Position numbers and translations under genes: made by a program | The notes under the pieces: generated by a model | Told to the model about the DNA's origin: nothing | The model's database searches: none | The model's input: the letters and a program-made list of their open reading frames with translations, nothing else | Part shown: positions 6,261-6,889 of the stretch, piece by piece | Numbering within the stretch: the stretch's first letter is position 1 | Layout: each line of letters opens with the position of its first letter | Assembly (NCBI GenBank): GCA_017448375.1 | Contig: JAFSLR010000142.1 | Span: 1 to 6,889 of the forward strand | Length of the DNA: 6,889 bases | Direction: 5' to 3' | DNA from: Synergistaceae bacterium | GTDB taxonomy: Bacteria > Synergistota > Synergistia > Synergistales > Aminobacteriaceae

Positions 6261-6452
6261 TTAAAGCCCGAAAATTTCAGAGTGAGTGCCTAGCCTCTCA
6301 AGTATGAGCCAGTCATCGCCCTCATATTTGTAGACGAGCAAAAAATCGGATCGCAAGTGGCATTCCCGTAAGCCTTCCAAGTTGTTGTGAAGCGGGTGAT
6401 CGTGATACTGTTCGGGAAGGGGTATATCATACTTTAAGTTATCGATGACATA
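6261..6452 (-). pseudogene. YafQ-family toxin remnant (C-terminal 63 residues)
   Basis: The minus-strand frame holds the conserved C-terminal part of a YafQ/RelE-type mRNA interferase: PLPEQYHDHPL, GLRECHLRSDFLLVYKYE and LERLGTHSEIFGL. Compared with E. coli YafQ as I recall it, the active-site His in DHPL, His in ECH, Asp, Arg, His in GTH and the final Phe are kept, while the usual Trp after the Asp is Phe here. It has no in-frame ATG or GTG. An in-frame TGA (6455-6453) interrupts it, and similarity seems to continue just before that stop (RPGGEL). The first 20 or so residues of the family are missing, because the preceding gene ends only 20 bases before this fragment. No DinJ/RelB-type antitoxin is visible. 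It is almost certainly inactive. Confidence 0.75.
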
Positions 6453-6472
6453 TCATAATTCCCCGCCCGGTC

Positions 6473-6826
6473 TCAGAATATTACGGTATCTCCCTCTGCT
6501 TTCACGCTTGAAATCCTGCTTAAAACGGCTGCGTTCTCTGGTAATTCGCATAATTTTTCCTCCGGGTTAGCCTCGTACCATATTTTGTTCCATTCCTCGA
6601 AAAGCTCATCCACTGTCAATGTTTCTCCGATGTCATGTTCTTCTTCATACAGTGCGCACAACGTACCGTAAGTCGGATTCCCGTACCTATCATAGATAGC
6701 AGCCTCATACGCAGGATCATCATCAACATAATCCGGGTCATACTCGAAACGCTCCCAAAGCTCTTCCATAGTCATTTTGCGGTCAGGCTTAACCCATACT
6801 TTTTTCTTTTCTGTTACAGCTCCCAT
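6473..6826 (-). CDS. Acidic hypothetical protein of 117 residues
   Basis: I do not recognise this protein. It is soluble-looking, with no signal peptide or membrane segment. It is strongly acidic: about 29 Asp/Glu against about 12 Lys/Arg. It has a short basic N-terminus (EKKKVWVKPDRK) and two similar helix-like segments, MTMEELWERF and LTVDELFEEW, which suggest an internal duplication. The start at 6826 is preferred because GAGGTG lies 6 bases upstream; a GTG at 6835 would add three residues but overlaps that site. Its 3' end abuts the YafQ remnant on the same strand, where an antitoxin gene would normally be, but it lacks an obvious ribbon-helix-helix pattern. Calling it an antitoxin is not supported. 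Upstream, only a weak promoter candidate (TTCATT-17-TAGCTT on the minus strand) can be seen. Confidence 0.72.
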   Translation of the reverse strand: MGAVTEKKKVWVKPDRKMTMEELWERFEYDPDYVDDDPAYEAAIYDRYGNPTYGTLCALYEEEHDIGETLTVDELFEEWNKIWYEANPEEKLCELPENAAVLSRISSVKAEGDTVIF

Positions 6827-6832
6827 AATTTT

Positions 6833-6838
6833 CACCTC
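6833..6838 (-). promoter_or_regulatory. Ribosome-binding site of the acidic hypothetical gene
   Basis: GAGGTG on the minus strand lies 6 bases before the ATG at 6826. The alternative GTG start at 6835 lies inside this sequence, so the ATG is favoured. Confidence 0.65.
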
Positions 6839-6889
6839 TTCCTATGCAAGCTAATTTTTCCCATTACATGAATGAACTGCACATGTTCT

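Noticed and set aside
6635..6871. Plus-strand reading frame of 78 residues
   Set aside because: It is antisense to the acidic gene, which has a good ribosome-binding site and coding character; this one has neither.

Overview
The window most likely comes from the phylum Synergistota. Two large secreted proteins end in the same kind of tail (SSSSGGC, then a hydrophobic stretch, then a basic end), which I recognise as a Synergist-CTERM sorting signal. Base composition is moderate and the intergenic regions are short. A gut or other anaerobic host habitat is plausible but is only inference.

Positions 1-5799 form a same-strand block for secreted proteolysis. First comes the 3' part of a large surface protein made of Ig-like (putative Ig, He_PIG-type) repeats, whose beginning lies outside the window. 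Next is a complete 1222-residue subtilisin-like (S8) peptidase with a signal peptide, an I9-type propeptide, an intact Asp/His/Ser triad, about six Ig-like repeats, a Pro/Thr/Ser/Asp linker, a conserved pre-anchor module and the same sorting tail. Third is a small secreted protein that is essentially the propeptide of such a protease on its own, ending at the residue where a propeptide would be cut. The two large proteins are collinear paralogues over their C-terminal parts, so the first may also be a protease. Strong intrinsic terminators follow both large genes, so the three are probably separate or weakly coupled transcription units.

Positions 5807-6180 hold a tRNA operon: a near-consensus promoter, tRNA-Thr(UGU), tRNA-Tyr(GUA), tRNA-Thr(GGU) and an intrinsic terminator. 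It resembles the widespread Thr-Tyr-Gly-Thr-tuf cluster, but without the Gly tRNA and without tuf.

Positions 6181-6889 are read on the minus strand and look like accessory, partly decayed DNA. There is an acidic 117-residue protein I do not recognise, a YafQ-family toxin remnant that has lost its N-terminus and a start codon, and a good ribosome-binding site leading into a 12-codon reading frame that stops near the tRNA terminator.

The most interesting point is the pairing of a surface subtilisin with a free-standing propeptide-like protein, which could be an inhibitor or a folding helper acting in trans. The conserved module just before the sorting tail, shared by both large proteins, is the second.
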